Shown here one piece after another: positions 15,384-17,202 of a DNA stretch of 17,202 nucleotides. Position 1 is the stretch's first letter, and every line of letters starts with the position of its first letter. The stretch is from assembly GCA_012841175.1 (NCBI GenBank), contig DUVG01000154.1, positions 1-17,202 on the forward strand. Direction: 5' to 3'. The translations under genes and the position numbers were made by a program. This stretch comes from Clostridium sp. (GTDB lineage: Bacteria; Bacillota; Clostridia; Acetivibrionales; Acetivibrionaceae). Under the pieces are notes generated by a model that did not search any database, had not been told where the DNA came from, and was given only the letters and a program-made list of their open reading frames with translations.

Positions 15384-15586
15384 CTTTCTTCCCTCCTTTA
15401 ATATGATATCTAAATATAATATCATCGGTACTCGCGGCTACTTTGCCGTCGTCAGTGCAACGTACATGCTAAACATATATATTAAACAACGTACAAAGCA
15501 CTATTAGTATTTGATTATAATAATTTTTTCATACATGTTGCTATGCACCTTGTATGAACCTTTCAGTTTTTAAAAAGACCTTTAGA
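15384..15586 (-). promoter_or_regulatory. Structured rpsL-rpsG intercistronic region, candidate S7 control site
   Basis: A 203-bp non-coding gap within the operon. On the minus strand it offers, in order, a hairpin with 8-bp arms TTCATACA/TGTATGAA (15551-15558 and 15528-15535), a TATAAT box (15514-15519) without a clear -35, a hairpin AGTGC..GTAC (15491-15502 with 15454-15465, two mismatches), a small GC stem CGGC/GCCG (15445-15448 with 15435-15438), and a 7-bp hairpin (15419-15425 with 15403-15409) that ends 3 nt before the rpsG ribosome-binding site. About 26 of the 46 bases at 15425-15470 are G or C, far above the surrounding sequence. No known riboswitch was recognised. By analogy with E. 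coli, S7 autoregulation is a reasonable guess. Confidence 0.45.
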
Positions 15587-16015
15587 TTATTTTCCTCCAG
15601 CCCCAGCCTTCGGTCTTTTTGCACCATACTTTGAACGTGCTTGCATTCTGTTGGCAACACCTGCAGCGTCAAGAGTTCCACGTATAATGTGATACCTAAC
15701 CCCTGGAAGGTCTTTAACTCTTCCTCCTCTTATAAGAACAACACTATGCTCTTGCAAATTGTGTCCTATTCCTGGTATATAAGCAGATACTTCTATACCG
15801 TTAGTTAAGCGAACCCTTGCTACTTTTCTCAAAGCAGAGTTTGGTTTCTTCGGAGTACTTGTTTTAACAACAGTACAAACACCCCTTTTTTGTGGACTAT
15901 TTACATTTGTCACTTTCTTTTTAAGAGAATTATATCCCTTTTGGAGTGCAGGAGCGTCCGATTGCTTTTCAATAGTTTTTCTACCTTTTCTAACTAGTTG
16001 ATTAAACGTAGGCAT
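15587..16015 (-). CDS. rpsL: 30S ribosomal protein S12
   Basis: 142 residues, typical of Gram-positive S12 with its short insertion near residue 30. S12 lies at the decoding centre and controls accuracy. The signature TPKKPNSALRKVARVRL (54-70) and the GGRVKDLPGVRYH block (97-109) are intact. The lysines matching E. coli K42 and K87 (here K56 and K101) are unchanged, so the sequence shows none of the common streptomycin-resistance changes at these sites. The ATG at 16015 has GGGAGGT 7 nt upstream. It lies 116 bp after the L7Ae-like gene and 203 bp before rpsG. Confidence 0.99.
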   Translation of the reverse strand: MPTFNQLVRKGRKTIEKQSDAPALQKGYNSLKKKVTNVNSPQKRGVCTVVKTSTPKKPNSALRKVARVRLTNGIEVSAYIPGIGHNLQEHSVVLIRGGRVKDLPGVRYHIIRGTLDAAGVANRMQARSKYGAKRPKAGAGGK

Positions 16016-16131
16016 TTTTCTACCTCCCTTCTTTTTTTTATTTATTATTCTAACACTATTGCGAGAATAAGCTTTTAAATAAGTTAAGTTTTTAACATTA
16101 ATAAAATATATTACTCAATAAATCTAAGCCA

Positions 16132-16371
16132 TCATTTAACAATACTAACTACAGCTGCACCAACATCAATTCCACATGCTTTGCCTAATTGTTTCATACT
16201 GTCTGCATATACTATTGGTATATTTTTTTCTGTGCATAAATTAATTATCTTTGATACAACACGCTCTTCTGCATCATTTGCTATATAAACTTTATCTACT
16301 ATCCCCTTTTGTATAGCTTTTAAAGATTGTTTTAATCCAACTGTTTTATTAATGTTTTTAAACTCTTCCAA
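16132..16371 (-). CDS. L7Ae/YbxF-type ribosomal protein (kink-turn RNA-binding family)
   Basis: 79 residues of the L7Ae/L30e/S12e/Gadd45 fold, close to B. subtilis YbxF, which lies in the same place between rpoC and rpsL. YbxF-type proteins bind kink-turn RNA and are not essential ribosome parts, so the cellular target is open. The motif GLKQSLKAIQKGIVDKVYIA (12-31) and the C-terminal LGKACGIDVGAAVVSI are characteristic. The start is TTG at 16371, 10 nt after AGGGAGGT. It is the first gene downstream of a TTGACA promoter and thus probably leads the str operon. I did not find a clear kink-turn in its leader. Confidence 0.92.
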   Translation of the reverse strand: MEEFKNINKTVGLKQSLKAIQKGIVDKVYIANDAEERVVSKIINLCTEKNIPIVYADSMKQLGKACGIDVGAAVVSIVK

Positions 16372-16397
16372 TTTAACTTAACCTCCCTGCCAATACA

Positions 16398-16483
16398 GGA
16401 TGATAAAGCTAATTAATTTTATAAATATAATTAATAAACATATTAATTAAATGAAAAATACATACTGAAATATTTTATCATCC
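16398..16483. repeat. Long-range inverted repeat across the str operon leader
   Basis: GGATGATAAA (16398-16407) and TTTATCATCC (16474-16483) are exact reverse complements 66 bp apart. On the minus strand the upstream arm overlaps the -10 of the operon promoter, and the downstream arm ends about 10 bp before the L7Ae-like gene's ribosome-binding site. Within the interval is a second perfect hairpin with 9-bp arms and a 4-nt loop (16428-16436 and 16441-16449). Confidence 0.55.
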
Positions 16484-16501
16484 ATAAACTTTATTTGTCA
16501 A
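16472..16501 (-). promoter_or_regulatory. Promoter of the str operon (L7Ae-like, rpsL, rpsG, fusA, tuf)
   Basis: A perfect minus-strand -35 TTGACA (16496-16501) and a -10 TAAAAT (16472-16477) are 18 bp apart, just past the rpoC stop and about 100 bp upstream of the L7Ae-like gene. No terminator was seen between rpoC and this site, so read-through from the rpo operon is also likely. Confidence 0.62.
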
Positions 16502-16535
16502 GATATTAATCGTTTTTTATTATAACCATTCTGTA

Positions 16536-17202
16536 CTATTCAATTACTGTACTTATATTTATATCTTTATATCTACTCATACCTGTTCCAGCTGGTATTA
16601 ATTTACCTATAATAACATTTTCTTTTAAACCTACTAAAGGATCCACTTTACCTTTTATTGCTGCCTCTGTTAATACCCTTGTTGTCTCCTGGAATGATGC
16701 AGCAGATAAGAAGGATTCAGTAGCCAATGAAGCTTTTGTAATTCCTAGTAAAACTCTCTTTCCAGTTGCAGATCTTAAACCTTCTGCTACTGTTCTTGCA
16801 TTTTCCTCTTCAAAATCAAATACATCTACTAAGCTGCCTGGCAATAAACTTGTATCCCCAGCATCATCAACTTTTATTTTTCTAAGCATTTGTCTTACAA
16901 TTACTTCGATATGCTTGTCATTTATATCAACACCCTGCAATCTGTAAACCCTTTGAACTTCATGAAGAAGATATGCCTCAACTCCTTCAATGCCTTTTAT
17001 TTTTAATATATCGTGAGGGTTAACAGAACCTTCTGTAAGTTCATCACCTGCTTGAACCATGTCTCCATCAGAAACTTTTAGTCTGGATCCATATGGAATC
17101 AAATAAGTCTTTGCTTCTCCATCTTCTGAAGTGACAACAGCTTCTCTTTTTTTCTTTGACTCAACAATCTTAACAGTTCCTGGTATTTCAGATATAATTG
17201 CA
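16536..17202 (-). CDS. rpoC: RNA polymerase beta' subunit, C-terminal part (cut by the window edge)
   Basis: The last 221 codons of the beta' subunit of RNA polymerase; the frame is open to the right edge, so the start is outside the window. The segment GLRSATGKRVLLGITKASLA, followed by TESFLSAASFQETTRVLTEAA and GLKENVIIGKLIPAGTG, is the diagnostic beta' C-terminus, close to the active-site cleft. The catalytic NADFDGD motif is not in the window. The gene ends with TAG at 16536. The str operon promoter lies just after it, the usual rpoBC-str layout of Firmicutes. Confidence 0.98.
   Translation of the reverse strand, partial: AIISEIPGTVKIVESKKKREAVVTSEDGEAKTYLIPYGSRLKVSDGDMVQAGDELTEGSVNPHDILKIKGIEGVEAYLLHEVQRVYRLQGVDINDKHIEVIVRQMLRKIKVDDAGDTSLLPGSLVDVFDFEEENARTVAEGLRSATGKRVLLGITKASLATESFLSAASFQETTRVLTEAAIKGKVDPLVGLKENVIIGKLIPAGTGMSRYKDINISTVIE

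Noticed and set aside
15422..15470. tRNA or other known RNA in the GC-rich block between rpsL and rpsG
   Set aside because: No cloverleaf, no T-loop GTTCRA motif and no acceptor stem could be folded; only short local hairpins are present.
15295..15507. 70-codon plus-strand frame over the rpsG start and the rpsL-rpsG gap
   Set aside because: It is antisense to rpsG, has no ribosome-binding site and resembles no protein I know.
15587..16015. Streptomycin-resistance change in S12
   Set aside because: The lysines equivalent to E. coli K42 and K87 are both wild type.

Overview
The window is a low-GC, AT-rich stretch from a Gram-positive bacterium, almost certainly a member of the Clostridia (Bacillota). 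Evidence for this: very strong AGGAGG-type ribosome-binding sites, frequent TTG and GTG starts, an L7Ae/YbxF-type protein between rpoC and rpsL, a tig-clpP-clpX-lonB protease cluster, and a membrane-anchored LonB. I cannot name a genus. All 17 genes lie on the minus strand, so the biological reading order runs from position 17202 down to 1. Two genes are cut by the window edges: the 3' part of rpoC (right) and the 5' part of lonB (left).

Right third (about 17200-11400): the end of rpoC, then a TTGACA promoter and the 'str' translation block L7Ae-like / rpsL (S12) / rpsG (S7) / fusA (EF-G) / tuf (EF-Tu), closed by a strong intrinsic terminator. The rpsL-rpsG gap is unusually long (203 bp) and contains a locally GC-rich set of possible hairpins. 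The S10 ribosomal protein operon, which commonly follows tuf in Firmicutes, is not here.

Middle (about 11320-4920): an ECF sigma factor translationally coupled to a zinc-finger, membrane-anchored anti-sigma factor, with its own terminator; a small two-helix membrane protein with its own terminator; then a probable four-gene operon of an HPr-like protein, a PTS Enzyme I-like protein, UvrC and a calcineurin-type phosphoesterase. The HPr-like protein has glutamate where the phosphorylatable His15 should be but keeps Ser46. The Enzyme I-like partner keeps its catalytic residues but has an altered phospho-histidine loop. This pair is the most unusual part of the window and looks like a regulatory rather than sugar-transporting PTS branch.

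Left third (about 4850-1): trigger factor, ClpP, ClpX and LonB, a protein folding and quality-control cluster. A good promoter with a palindrome in its spacer precedes tig, a strong terminator follows clpX, and a 308-bp gap with inverted and direct repeats precedes lonB. I saw no mobile elements, tRNA or rRNA genes, CRISPR arrays or broken genes.
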